DNA of 61,804 nucleotides from positions 1-61,804 of IMG/VR virus record IMGVR_UViG_3300012920_000040; one strand, given 5' to 3'. The notes below the pieces were generated by a model. It worked only from the letters and a program-made list of their open reading frames with translations. It did no database searches and was not told where the DNA came from. Position numbers and translations under genes: made by a program. Shown here piece after piece: positions 1-7,638 of this stretch (positions within the stretch are counted from its first letter, which is position 1; each line of letters opens with the position of its first letter). The stretch is from a virus.

Positions 1-1
1 A

Positions 2-73
2 ACACGCCTCACCAGGACTAAACAGCGTGTCTAAACAACAGTCCTTCATACCTGCCTCTGAGGGTGAGACAGG
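2..73 (+). promoter_or_regulatory. Predicted structured RNA leader of psbA (PhotoRC-like)
   Basis: Two helices interleave as an H-type pseudoknot: bases 2-6 (ACACG) pair with 26-30 (CGTGT), and 14-19 (AGGACT) pair with 40-45 (AGTCCT). A separate hairpin follows, 51-58 with 66-73 (CCTG/CAGG and CTC/GAG around one mismatch). It ends about 50 bases before the psbA start. PhotoRC RNAs are known conserved structures upstream of psbA in cyanophages and marine cyanobacteria; membership is inferred from position and fold, not from an alignment. The element may start before the window. Confidence 0.45.
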
Positions 74-122
74 AATATCATAACCAGTGTTCCCCGCACT
101 AATACTTAACCCTTTTGTTCAA

Positions 123-1202
123 ATGACTACAACACTTACAAGACAACAATCACAATCCACCTGGGAACAGTTTTGCCAGTGGGTTACTTCAACCAACAAC
201 CGTCTGTACGTTGGTTGGTTTGGTGTGCTGATGATCCCAACTCTGTTGGCAGCCACTGTATGCTTCATCACTGCTTTCGTCGCTGCTCCCCCTGTGGACA
301 TTGATGGAATCAGAGAACCTGTTGCTGGTTCACTTATGTATGGTAACAACATCATTTCTGGTGCTGTTGTTCCTTCTTCCAACGCAATTGGTCTTCACTT
401 CTACCCCATTTGGGAAGCTGCCTCACTTGATGAGTGGCTCTACAATGGTGGTCCTTACCAACTGGTAGTTTTCCACTTCCTCATTGGCATTTTCTGCTAC
501 ATGGGTCGTGAGTGGGAACTGTCCTACAGACTGGGTATGCGCCCCTGGATCTGTGTTGCTTACTCTGCTCCTGTAGCAGCAGCATCTGCAGTCTTCCTGG
601 TATATCCCTTTGGTCAAGGTTCTTTCTCTGATGGTATGCCCCTTGGCATCTCAGGTACATTTAACTTCATGCTTGTATTCCAGGCTGAGCACAACATCCT
701 GATGCACCCCTTCCACATGCTGGGAGTTGCTGGTGTCTTTGGTGGTTCACTGTTCTCTGCTATGCATGGTTCACTGGTTACATCTTCACTGGTTCGTGAA
801 ACCACTGAAACTGAGTCCCAGAACTATGGTTACAAGTTTGGTCAAGAAGAAGAGACCTACAACATTGTTGCTGCTCATGGATACTTTGGTCGCCTGATCT
901 TCCAGTATGCATCCTTCAACAATTCACGTTCACTTCACTTCTTCCTGGCAGCATGGCCTGTTGTTGGAATCTGGTTCACTGCACTTGGTGTCAGCACCAT
1001 GGCATTCAACCTTAATGGTTTCAACTTCAACCAGTCCATCATCTCCAATCAGGGACAAGTCCTGAACACCTGGGCAGATGTTCTTAACAGAGCAAACCTG
1101 GGTATGGAAGTTATGCATGAAAGAAATGCTCACAACTTCCCCCTGGACCTGGCAGCTGCTGAGTCCACTCCTGTTGCACTGACTGCACCTGCTGTTGGTT
1201 GA
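123..1202 (+). CDS. psbA: Photosystem II D1 reaction-centre protein
   Basis: Encodes the D1 core subunit of photosystem II, which binds P680 chlorophylls, pheophytin, QB and most Mn-cluster ligands in the thylakoid membrane. Read from the ATG at 123 it is 359 residues, the usual D1 length, beginning [18 protein letters not shown]; an upstream in-frame start at 87 would add a non-D1 extension. Visible D1 hallmarks are [14 protein letters not shown], the [19 protein letters not shown] helix and the C-terminal [16 protein letters not shown] site where CtpA cleaves after Ala344. No intron interrupts it. A strong terminator follows, so it is a separate transcription unit from zwf. Phage D1 replaces photodamaged host D1 during infection (established for cyanophages). 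Confidence 0.98.
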   Translation: MTTTLTRQQSQSTWEQFCQWVTSTNNRLYVGWFGVLMIPTLLAATVCFITAFVAAPPVDIDGIREPVAGSLMYGNNIISGAVVPSSNAIGLHFYPIWEAASLDEWLYNGGPYQLVVFHFLIGIFCYMGREWELSYRLGMRPWICVAYSAPVAAASAVFLVYPFGQGSFSDGMPLGISGTFNFMLVFQAEHNILMHPFHMLGVAGVFGGSLFSAMHGSLVTSSLVRETTETESQNYGYKFGQEEETYNIVAAHGYFGRLIFQYASFNNSRSLHFFLAAWPVVGIWFTALGVSTMAFNLNGFNFNQSIISNQGQVLNTWADVLNRANLGMEVMHERNAHNFPLDLAAAESTPVALTAPAVG

Positions 1203-1226
1203 TAGGACACACAACTGAATAAAAAG

Positions 1227-1252
1227 AAAGGGACCCATGAGGTCCCTTTTTT
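1227..1252 (+). terminator. Rho-independent terminator after psbA
   Basis: AAAGGGACC (1227-1235) pairs with GGTCCCTTT (1241-1249) around loop CATGA, and the stem runs into a T tract. It lies 25 bases after the psbA stop. Confidence 0.9.
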
Positions 1253-1345
1253 AATGTCTTTATATCAAAACAAAGTTGAAATAATACTTAAAAAATTTGA
1301 ATAGATAGGGTGATGCAAGTATCATATAGAGAGCATCCAATACAC

Positions 1346-2677
1346 ATGGCAACCATAATTATATTTGGTGCAACAGGTGACCTTTGTAGAAGGAAACTTA
1401 TACCTGCTTTGCATACACTCTTCCAATCTAATCTTCTTCCAGAAGAGTTTGCAATTGTAGGAGCTTCAAGATCAAAGAAAACAACTAAGCAGTGGATTAA
1501 ATCCCTTGGTAATTATCCACAAGAGTTTCAAGAGCGTTTATCATATGTGTCTGCTGATCTCTCAGACCAGAAGACATTGAAGAAACTCCAGAGAGATGGT
1601 GATGTTACATACTTCCTTTCAGTACCACCTGAAAGATATGGGGATGCAATTGTCAACCTTAAAGAGGCAGGACTAGTAAATGACCCAGAAAGAACCCGTG
1701 TTGTTATTGAGAAACCCTTTGGGCACAACTTTAAATCTGCTAGTGATCTACAGTCAGTGGTGGAGCGACATCTACGCGAAAAACAAGTCTATCGCATTGA
1801 CCATTATCTCGGTAAAGATACTGTTAATAACATCCTTGCCACCCGCTTTAGCAATATTCTATTGGAACCACTTTGGAGCAGGCAGTATGTAGAAGAGGTT
1901 CAGATCTTTGCTACTGAAACAATAGGGTGTGAAGGACGCTCTCAATATTATGACAATGCTGGAGCAGTCAGAGACATGCTTCAGAACCATATGCTTCAAG
2001 TGTTAGCACTGATTGCAATGGAGGCACCATGTAAGAATAATGCTAGGGAAATTAGAAGAGAGAAAACAAAAGTTCTTGCTGCCACAAGATTGGGTAACAG
2101 ATTCCTCACTGGTCAATACCTTGGATACAAAGAAGAGGAAGGTGTAGATGAGTTTAGTATGACACCTACATTTGTGGCAGGTGATATGTACATTGACAAC
2201 TGGAGATGGATGGGTGTTCCATTTCATTTCATGACAGGAAAATGTTGTCCAGTTGATTGTGTAGAGGTGGTTATTAAATTCAAGGCACCACCTCAAACAC
2301 TATTTGAAGGTCATGTATGTGATGATAGAATTGTATTGAGGTTACAACCAGACCCTCATCTTGATATGAGAATTGATATAAAAGCACCTGGTCTTGGTGA
2401 TATGGTTGAACCTGCTACACTTCAGTACCACTATCCAAAAGACAGAGCAGTTGATGGTTATGTTAGACTTTTAAAAGATGCCATCAGTGGTGACCAATCA
2501 CACTTTGTTCATGCAGAGGAAGTGCTTGAGTCCTGGAGAATTGTTGATGACTTACTATGTGTAGGTGAGCATTGTCCAGTCAGAACTGCACCCTATGTTT
2601 ATCACAAAGGACTGTGGGGACCACATCACAAAACAGAACAAATTACCAAGTGGGACTTTCCACTCAAATTAATTTAG
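1346..2677 (+). CDS. zwf: Glucose-6-phosphate 1-dehydrogenase
   Basis: Oxidises glucose-6-phosphate to 6-phosphogluconolactone with NADP+, the entry step of the oxidative pentose phosphate pathway. The N-terminus carries the dinucleotide-binding motif FGATGDLCRRKL, and the substrate-binding/catalytic signature RIDHYLGKDTVNN lies about one third in; an EKPFG motif is also present. At 443 residues it is a little shorter than bacterial enzymes (about 480-510). The ATG at 1346 starts right at the Rossmann strand; in-frame GTG 1310 and ATG 1313 would add 11-12 residues, so the start is uncertain. It is followed after 7 bases by the plastoquinol oxidase and then gnd, so the two oxidative pentose phosphate enzymes are co-transcribed. 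Likely role in infection: NADPH and ribose for nucleotide synthesis. Confidence 0.95.
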   Translation: MATIIIFGATGDLCRRKLIPALHTLFQSNLLPEEFAIVGASRSKKTTKQWIKSLGNYPQEFQERLSYVSADLSDQKTLKKLQRDGDVTYFLSVPPERYGDAIVNLKEAGLVNDPERTRVVIEKPFGHNFKSASDLQSVVERHLREKQVYRIDHYLGKDTVNNILATRFSNILLEPLWSRQYVEEVQIFATETIGCEGRSQYYDNAGAVRDMLQNHMLQVLALIAMEAPCKNNAREIRREKTKVLAATRLGNRFLTGQYLGYKEEEGVDEFSMTPTFVAGDMYIDNWRWMGVPFHFMTGKCCPVDCVEVVIKFKAPPQTLFEGHVCDDRIVLRLQPDPHLDMRIDIKAPGLGDMVEPATLQYHYPKDRAVDGYVRLLKDAISGDQSHFVHAEEVLESWRIVDDLLCVGEHCPVRTAPYVYHKGLWGPHHKTEQITKWDFPLKLI

Positions 2678-2684
2678 AGAATAT

Positions 2685-3191
2685 ATGAAACATTTTAATT
2701 TATTTGTTTTAAATATTACAGTTTCAATTATTGATTATCTTTATAGAGGAAGACACTTCCAAAGATTTTGGGTTCTTGAAGAGGTTGCAAGAGCACCTTA
2801 CTTTGCTTTCTTAAGTGTGCTTCATTTACGTGAGTCATTAGGTTTACGTGGTGAGTGGCACATTTACTTAATGAAAGAACACTTTGAGCAATCAGTAAAT
2901 GAAACAGAGCATTTAGAATTTATGGAAAGTAAGGGTGGGAACAAGTATTGGATTGATAGATTTGTAGCTAGACATCTTGTGCTATTGTACTACTGGATTA
3001 ATGTTTTCTATTATATTGTGTCTCCAAGATCTGCTTACCACCTCTCTTATGAAATAGAATTACATGCAGCAGATACATATGCACATTATCTTGCATATGA
3101 AGATAGGAATGATGAGGATATCATAAGAATTATGAATGATGAGATTCAGCATTTTCAAGAACTACAACACGCAATGGAGTTAATCAAATGA
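2685..3191 (+). CDS. Plastoquinol terminal oxidase (PTOX, alternative oxidase family)
   Basis: A di-iron oxidase that passes electrons from plastoquinol to oxygen, making water. The 168 residues match the alternative oxidase/PTOX fold: FWVLEEVARAPYFAF near residue 30, NETEHLEFM (Glu73, His76), WIDRFVARHLVLLYYW, SPRSAYHLSYEIELHA (Glu125) and DEIQHFQEL (Glu153, His156). These supply the four Glu and two His iron ligands, so the enzyme looks intact. It is close to minimal length with almost no N-terminal extension. Its stop overlaps the gnd start in ATGA, pointing to translational coupling. In infected cells it probably acts as an electron valve when host carbon fixation is reduced (inference from known cyanophage PTOX). 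Confidence 0.93.
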   Translation: MKHFNLFVLNITVSIIDYLYRGRHFQRFWVLEEVARAPYFAFLSVLHLRESLGLRGEWHIYLMKEHFEQSVNETEHLEFMESKGGNKYWIDRFVARHLVLLYYWINVFYYIVSPRSAYHLSYEIELHAADTYAHYLAYEDRNDEDIIRIMNDEIQHFQELQHAMELIK

Positions 3192-4222
3192 AAGTAGGTT
3201 TAATTGGTCTTGGAAGAATGGGCGAGGGTATGTCTCGTCGTATGATGGCACAAGAGATTAAGGTGTGGGGTTATAGAAGGAACTATGAAAAAGCACAGGA
3301 AGCATATGAGAATGGATATGTAGATGGTGTTACCACAACCATTGAGCACTTAGTAAAAACAGTTCACTCTGACAACATGTGTGGGAGTGTGCCTGGTATT
3401 TTTATGATGGTAGTACCAGCAGAGAATGTTGAGGATACAATCAATGAACTTCTACAACATTGTCATGAAGGAGATATTATTATTGATCATGGCAATAGCA
3501 ACTTTAAAGATACTCGCAGGAGAGCAGAAAGGTTATCTAAGTTGGGCATCCACTATGTTGACTGTGGCACTAGTGGTGGAGTTTATGGTCTTGAGCGTGG
3601 ATATTGTCTTATGGTTGGTGGTACAACTGGGGCAGTATCAGTATGCTCCCCCATTTTCAGGGCTCTTGCACCAGGTATTGGAGCAGCAGAAAGAACAGAT
3701 CCATATACACATGCCACAAGTGCTGAGTATGGTTGGTTACACTGTGGTGGACCTGGGGCTGGTCACTTTGTGAAAATGGTACACAATGGCATTGAATATG
3801 GGATGATGCAGGCATATGCAGAAGGGTTTAACATCTTACAGGAAGCTAATGCAGGATCTAAATACATCTCCACAGGAGACGCAGAGGTTGCCCCTATGGA
3901 CAATCCAGAGGACTACTGCTATGATATTAATGTTGCTGAGGTTGCTGAGTTATGGCGTAGGGGCAGCGTCGTTGGCAGTTGGTTACTTGATCTTACTGCA
4001 GACGTCATGCGAAATGATCCTGAGTTATGCAAATTCAATGGAGGGGTTTCAGACAGTGGTGAGGGTAGGTGGACTGTCCACGCTGCTGTTGATCTCGGTG
4101 TTCCTGCCCCTGTCATTAGCAGTGCTCTGTATGAAAGGTTTAACTCAAGAGGACTAGGCAACTTTGCAAACAGAGTTCTAAATGGTATGAGATCTATGTT
4201 TGGAGGTCATGATGTTAGGTAA
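3188..4222 (+). CDS. gnd: 6-phosphogluconate dehydrogenase, decarboxylating
   Basis: Converts 6-phosphogluconate to ribulose-5-phosphate, CO2 and NADPH. The protein opens with the Rossmann motif MKVGLIGLGRMGEGMSRRM, has a DHGNSN motif followed by the HYVDCGTSGGVYGLERGYC segment, and the catalytic helix segment GPGAGHFVKMVHNGIEYG. At 344 residues it belongs to the shorter Gnd type rather than the 470-residue E. coli form. Its ATG lies inside the stop of the plastoquinol oxidase gene (4-base overlap), and its end overlaps a small membrane ORF. With zwf and talC it makes a phage-encoded pentose phosphate module. Confidence 0.95.
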   Translation: MKVGLIGLGRMGEGMSRRMMAQEIKVWGYRRNYEKAQEAYENGYVDGVTTTIEHLVKTVHSDNMCGSVPGIFMMVVPAENVEDTINELLQHCHEGDIIIDHGNSNFKDTRRRAERLSKLGIHYVDCGTSGGVYGLERGYCLMVGGTTGAVSVCSPIFRALAPGIGAAERTDPYTHATSAEYGWLHCGGPGAGHFVKMVHNGIEYGMMQAYAEGFNILQEANAGSKYISTGDAEVAPMDNPEDYCYDINVAEVAELWRRGSVVGSWLLDLTADVMRNDPELCKFNGGVSDSGEGRWTVHAAVDLGVPAPVISSALYERFNSRGLGNFANRVLNGMRSMFGGHDVR

Positions 4223-4343
4223 AATTTTACTCTTCACATGTATTCCCTTTTCTCTCATCACTCTTTACTTTGGGACTAAAGGAGGTTATTATGATACTGA
4301 TCTCTATGATGGAGATGGAACAGCACACAAGGTACTAAAATGA
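4212..4343 (+). CDS. Small predicted membrane protein between gnd and talC
   Basis: A 43-residue ORF that overlaps gnd by 11 bases and reaches 4 bases into talC (ATGA arrangement). It starts MLGKILLFTCIPFSLITLYF, one clear hydrophobic helix, and continues with a polar tail rich in Tyr, Asp and Gly containing YYDTDLYDGDGTAHK. No family was recognised. The tight coupling on both sides and the clean membrane-helix-plus-tail layout suggest a real gene; the location among electron-flow and carbon genes suggests a thylakoid or cytoplasmic-membrane accessory role, which is inference only. Confidence 0.65.
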   Translation: MLGKILLFTCIPFSLITLYFGTKGGYYDTDLYDGDGTAHKVLK

Positions 4344-5029
4344 AAATCTTTCTAGACACAGCAGACACATCTATTATTGCTGAGCACTTTGAAACAGGAT
4401 TGGTTGATGGTGTTACCACTAACCCATCTTTAATTAAGAAGTCAGGGCGTGATCCAGAAGATGTATATCAAGAGATCAAAGATATTGGTGTAAGAGACAT
4501 CAGTATGGAAGTGATGGGTGATGCTAATGAGATGTATCAAGAAGGAATGCGTCTCAGAGATAAGTTTGGTGAGGTGTCTACCATCAAACTCCCTATGACA
4601 AGAGATGGTCTGAGAGTCTGTAAGGAGTTGAACAGAGAACTGATCAGGACTAATGTCACACTGATCTTCTGTGCCTCTCAGGCAGTCCTGGCTGCCAAGG
4701 CAGGGGCAACCTATGTCAGTCCCTTTGTAGGCAGGTTGGATGACCAGTCAGTGGCAGGTCTGGAGGTTGTCAGGAGCATCAGTGGACTGTATCAAGTCCA
4801 TAACATCAGAACTCAGGTGCTTGCTGCTTCCATCAGAAGTGTTCAACGTGCAGTAAGGTCATGGTATAATGGTGCAGAGATTGTCACTATGCCACCCAGT
4901 GTCCTTGATCAAATGTATGATCACATTCTGACTGACAAGGGTCTTGAAATTTTTGAGGCAGATGCTAAAAAAATCTATCACAATGAAGACCCTGCTGATA
5001 TGTACAAATCACAAGAGTATAGGAAGTGA
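4340..5029 (+). CDS. talC: Transaldolase (TalC type)
   Basis: Moves a dihydroxyacetone unit between sugar phosphates in the non-oxidative pentose phosphate pathway. The 229 residues begin MKIFLDTADTSIIAEHF, contain DGVTTNPSLIKKSG, the Schiff-base lysine in STIKLPMTRDGLR, and NVTLIFCASQAVLAAKAGA, all typical of the short TalC/fructose-6-phosphate-aldolase-like subfamily that cyanophages carry in place of the long host TalB. It follows the small membrane ORF with a 4-base overlap, and its stop overlaps a GTG start (GTGA) of the next ORF, so translation is coupled through the cluster. Confidence 0.95.
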   Translation: MKIFLDTADTSIIAEHFETGLVDGVTTNPSLIKKSGRDPEDVYQEIKDIGVRDISMEVMGDANEMYQEGMRLRDKFGEVSTIKLPMTRDGLRVCKELNRELIRTNVTLIFCASQAVLAAKAGATYVSPFVGRLDDQSVAGLEVVRSISGLYQVHNIRTQVLAASIRSVQRAVRSWYNGAEIVTMPPSVLDQMYDHILTDKGLEIFEADAKKIYHNEDPADMYKSQEYRK

Positions 5030-5238
5030 CACAATGCATTGATCCATCAGACCCCAGATACTTTACTGAGACATCTAATGGGATATATGATAGGCACCAT
5101 TACAGAATTGTAAATAGTGATGGTCAATCTGTAGTGGTTGACAACTGGGAGGAAGTCAGATCTATCTGGTGGAACAATAAGTTCCTCTCCCATGTTGATG
5201 TCCTAGACATCAGAAAGAAAGCAGGCAAGGGGTTTTGA
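5026..5238 (+). CDS. Hypothetical small cyanophage protein
   Basis: 70 residues from a GTG start sharing GTGA with the talC stop. The sequence is polar and aromatic (YFTETSNGIYDRHHYRIVN, then VVVDNWEEVRSIWWNN) with a basic tail. There is no signal peptide or membrane segment and no recognised domain. It sits between talC and psbD and is probably co-translated with talC. Confidence 0.75.
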   Translation: MTQCIDPSDPRYFTETSNGIYDRHHYRIVNSDGQSVVVDNWEEVRSIWWNNKFLSHVDVLDIRKKAGKGF

Positions 5239-5239
5239 G

Positions 5240-5247
5240 TATAAATA
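5240..5247 (+). promoter_or_regulatory. Candidate late promoter TATAAATA upstream of psbD
   Basis: Exact match to the T4 late promoter core, 65 bases before the psbD GTG, and placed inside a short inverted repeat GAGTA-TAAA-TACTC. The repeat plus a following T-rich run (5256-5262) could instead be a weak terminator. A -10-like TATACT at 5273-5278 lacks a convincing -35. Confidence 0.45.
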
Positions 5248-5311
5248 CTCTTCCCCTTTTTTCATTTCCTGCTATACTAAATATTAAGAACTATTAAGGA
5301 GGATTCATGTC

Positions 5312-6370
5312 GTGACAACGACCTTATCACCACCACGTACTAATGGGAGTTGGTTTGATGTCCTGGATGACTGGCTTAAACGAGATCGCTTTGTTTTTGT
5401 GGGTTGGTCTGGACTATTACTTTTTCCCACTGCTTATCTTGCCATTGGTGGGTGGCTTACTGGCACAACTTTTGTTACGTCTTGGTACACCCATGGGCTT
5501 GCTAGTTCCTATCTTGAAGGTGCTAACTTTCTTACAGCAGCTGTCTCGACTCCTGCTGATGCTATGGGTCATTCTCTTCTTCTACTTTGGGGTCCTGAAG
5601 CTCAGGGCAGTCTCGTCAGGTGGTTCCAACTTGGGGGACTCTGGAATTTTGTGGCTCTCCATGGTGCATTTGCCCTAATTGGATTCATGCTTCGCCAGTT
5701 TGAACTGGCACGTCTCATTGGAATTAGACCCTACAATGCTATTGCTTTCTCTGGTCCTATTGCTGTTTTTGTCAGCGTTTTTCTCCTATATCCTCTGGGA
5801 CAGTCGTCCTGGTTCTTCGCGCCATCGTTTGGGGTTGCCGCTATTTTCAGGTTCCTACTTTTCCTCCAAGGTTTCCACAACTGGACGCTCAACCCCTTCC
5901 ACATGATGGGTGTTGCAGGAATTCTGGGAGGAGCATTGCTTTCTGCAATCCATGGTGTTACAGTTGAGAACACTCTGTATCAAGATGGTGAACAGGCAAA
6001 TACTTTTAAGGCATTTGACTCCACACAGGAGGAAGAGACTTACAGTATGGTTACTGCGAACAGATTCTGGTCTCAAATTTTTGGTGTTGCTTTTAGTAAC
6101 AAGCGCTGGTTGCATTTCTTTATGCTATTCGTTCCCGTCATGGGTCTATGGGTTAGCTCTATCGGCATTATTGGTCTGGCTCTCAACCTAAGAGCATATG
6201 ACTTTGTGTCACAAGAAATCAGAGCAGCAGAAGATCCAGAGTTTGAAACCTTCTATACCAAAAACATTCTTCTGAATGAAGGTCTCAGGGCATGGTTGGC
6301 ACCTGCTGATCAACCTCATGAGAACTTTGTATTCCCAGAAGAAGTACTACCAAGAGGTAATGCACTGTGA
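5312..6370 (+). CDS. psbD: Photosystem II D2 reaction-centre protein
   Basis: Second core subunit of photosystem II, partner of D1 and binder of QA. The 352 residues include [35 protein letters not shown], the [20 protein letters not shown] iron/quinone helix and the C-terminus [14 protein letters not shown], all standard D2. The GTG start at 5312 is chosen because the nearby ATG at 5307 hits TGA after one codon; a strong AGGAGG lies just upstream. GTG is common for cyanobacterial psbD. Much of the gene is richer in CpG than its phage neighbours, suggesting host ancestry or recombination. It overlaps a 36-residue ORF by GTGA. Confidence 0.97.
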   Translation: MTTTLSPPRTNGSWFDVLDDWLKRDRFVFVGWSGLLLFPTAYLAIGGWLTGTTFVTSWYTHGLASSYLEGANFLTAAVSTPADAMGHSLLLLWGPEAQGSLVRWFQLGGLWNFVALHGAFALIGFMLRQFELARLIGIRPYNAIAFSGPIAVFVSVFLLYPLGQSSWFFAPSFGVAAIFRFLLFLQGFHNWTLNPFHMMGVAGILGGALLSAIHGVTVENTLYQDGEQANTFKAFDSTQEEETYSMVTANRFWSQIFGVAFSNKRWLHFFMLFVPVMGLWVSSIGIIGLALNLRAYDFVSQEIRAAEDPEFETFYTKNILLNEGLRAWLAPADQPHENFVFPEEVLPRGNAL

Positions 6371-6477
6371 TACAATTTGCAATTGGATTAGTGGTGGGGT
6401 ATTTTCTTACCAAACTTATAATCACAGCAGCTAGAACATCAAGAATCTTATATGAAAACTTTAAACATATGGGGTAA
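6367..6477 (+). CDS. Small predicted membrane protein after psbD
   Basis: 36 residues from a GTG that overlaps the psbD stop (GTGA), ending three bases before the next ATG. It begins [20 protein letters not shown], one hydrophobic helix with a small Gly-containing core, and ends with a short basic tail. No family recognised. Coupling to psbD and the single helix make a photosystem-associated role conceivable; this is unproven. Confidence 0.6.
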   Translation: MIQFAIGLVVGYFLTKLIITAARTSRILYENFKHMG

Positions 6478-6480
6478 AAA

Positions 6481-6687
6481 ATGTTTGCACTAATTTATTT
6501 TGCATTCTTATTTGCTATTGGTGGTGCCTCCTTTGCTTTGATGTATCACAACATCAAAGGAATCTCAGAGTTGAATAGGAGAAGATCTTCTATTCATCCA
6601 GAGGCACCTGACCCTGGAGAAGAGGTCATGTATGTTGACCTATCCAGAGAGAAACTGGAGAGTCTTTACAAGCAGGGTAATGAGTGA
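6481..6687 (+). CDS. Hypothetical membrane protein
   Basis: 68 residues with an N-terminal hydrophobic helix (MFALIYFAFLFAIGGASFAL) followed by a basic loop and an acidic tail. It is third in a psbD-led run and ends just before a strong terminator, so it likely shares the psbD transcript. Its layout (N-terminal helix, short soluble tail) resembles the ORF at 8416, but no clear sequence identity is seen. Confidence 0.8.
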   Translation: MFALIYFAFLFAIGGASFALMYHNIKGISELNRRRSSIHPEAPDPGEEVMYVDLSREKLESLYKQGNE

Positions 6688-6693
6688 TATGCT
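6665..6693 (+). promoter_or_regulatory. Sigma-70-like promoter abutting a terminator
   Basis: -35 TTTACA (6665-6670), 17-base spacer, -10 TATGCT (6688-6693). Transcription would begin near 6700, inside the terminator hairpin, so the downstream gene can be started while read-through from psbD is stopped. Same layout as at 10249-10304. Confidence 0.5.
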
Positions 6694-6694
6694 A

Positions 6695-6717
6695 GGGGGG
6701 TATGACCCCCCTTTTTT
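6695..6717 (+). terminator. Rho-independent terminator ending the psbD unit
   Basis: GGGGGG (6695-6700) pairs with CCCCCC (6706-6711) around TATGA, followed by six T. The ATG of the next gene begins on the very next base. Confidence 0.85.
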
Positions 6718-7020
6718 ATGGCTGCTAAAAAGAAAGAGCATATAGAAGCTGTCCAACCTGTGTCAGGTAATGGTGTAGATTATGAGGTGATCAGTCGTGT
6801 AGTGACTGAGAATGCACACAGACAATGGCCTGATGTTGAACAAGATCCTTATGATGAGATTGTTGAAGTCAGGAAGAAAACCTGCTATGGTAATCCTGAA
6901 GAAACTTTTGAAACATTTGAGACTGCAAGATACCGTAAGTATCATCCAATCCCTGAACCTATTGTTGATGTTAAGAAAGAAGCAAAGCAAACTGTAAAAA
7001 ATGATTCCAAAAATAGTTGA
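6718..7020 (+). CDS. Hypothetical soluble protein
   Basis: 100 residues, charged throughout, starting MAAKKKEHIEAVQPV and ending in a Lys-rich tail. No domain recognised. The ATG directly follows the T tract of a terminator, with no room for a Shine-Dalgarno site outside the hairpin, so initiation may be near-leaderless. It overlaps the next ORF by 20 bases. Confidence 0.75.
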   Translation: MAAKKKEHIEAVQPVSGNGVDYEVISRVVTENAHRQWPDVEQDPYDEIVEVRKKTCYGNPEETFETFETARYRKYHPIPEPIVDVKKEAKQTVKNDSKNS

Positions 7021-7477
7021 TAATTTTTTAACCAAGCAAGAACTTTCTCGCATTCAAGATGATGTGAAGAAGGGTAAATGGGGATTGCAATCAAGTGTTC
7101 ATAACTCAATCAAATTTCTTATGCTTAATTTGAGTGATGATTTTTATGTGAAAAAATTATTCTCTAAAGTTCAAGATGAGATTGAGGATGAGGTTGAACT
7201 TGAAAGAGTGTATCTCAATGGACAATTTTGTGGAAGAGAGGGTCAGTTGCATACAGATGGATGTGACTTGACTGCTCTCATCTACATCTCTGATTATAAT
7301 CCTGACTGGGGTGGGTTTACACAGATAGTACATTCAGTATCAGACCAAACTATTGTCCCACCTGTACAAAAGAGACTTCTTATTATGAGTGGAAGGGAGT
7401 ACCATAAGGGTTACTCTTATGTTTATCAAACTAATCCTATGAGGGTTACTTTAGCTTACAAGTTGAATCTAAAATGA
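7001..7477 (+). CDS. 2-oxoglutarate/Fe(II)-dependent oxygenase family protein
   Basis: 158 residues with the double-stranded beta-helix oxygenase layout: GQLHTDGCDLTALIYIS supplies the HxD iron pair, DWGGFTQI is the usual strand after it, and REYHKGYS...MRVTLAYKL gives the distal His and the Arg expected to bind 2-oxoglutarate. Related genes are frequent in T4-like cyanophages, where substrates are mostly unknown. It shares an ATGA overlap with the next ORF. This entry is distinct from the second oxygenase-like gene in the tail region at 32890. Confidence 0.85.
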   Translation: MIPKIVDNFLTKQELSRIQDDVKKGKWGLQSSVHNSIKFLMLNLSDDFYVKKLFSKVQDEIEDEVELERVYLNGQFCGREGQLHTDGCDLTALIYISDYNPDWGGFTQIVHSVSDQTIVPPVQKRLLIMSGREYHKGYSYVYQTNPMRVTLAYKLNLK

Positions 7478-7638
7478 TTGAGCATGTTGTTATTCATGAA
7501 AAGAAAGAGGTGTGGTTCAAAGGAGACTACCCTACCTGCATGGGATACTCATCCATTGTAGACAAACATTATCCTGGATACAAAGTTTGTATTACTAGTT
7601 GGGATAATTTTTATAAATTAAAAGAGGAACAAAAATGA
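7474..7638 (+). CDS. Hypothetical small protein
   Basis: 54 residues starting MIEHVVIHEKKEVWFKG, linked to the oxygenase upstream and to the glutaredoxin downstream by ATGA overlaps on both sides. It has a YPTCMGYSSIVDKHYPG segment and no membrane helix. No family recognised; the perfect chaining to its neighbours is the main reason to call it. Confidence 0.7.
   Translation: MIEHVVIHEKKEVWFKGDYPTCMGYSSIVDKHYPGYKVCITSWDNFYKLKEEQK

Noticed and set aside
87-122. Upstream ATG giving psbA a 12-residue extension
   Set aside because: D1 proteins start MTTTL/MTTI with about 360 residues; the ATG at 123 gives that exactly.
5343-5906. Open frames in +1 of psbD
   Set aside because: They are alternative frames of a fully intact D2 gene and match no known protein pattern.
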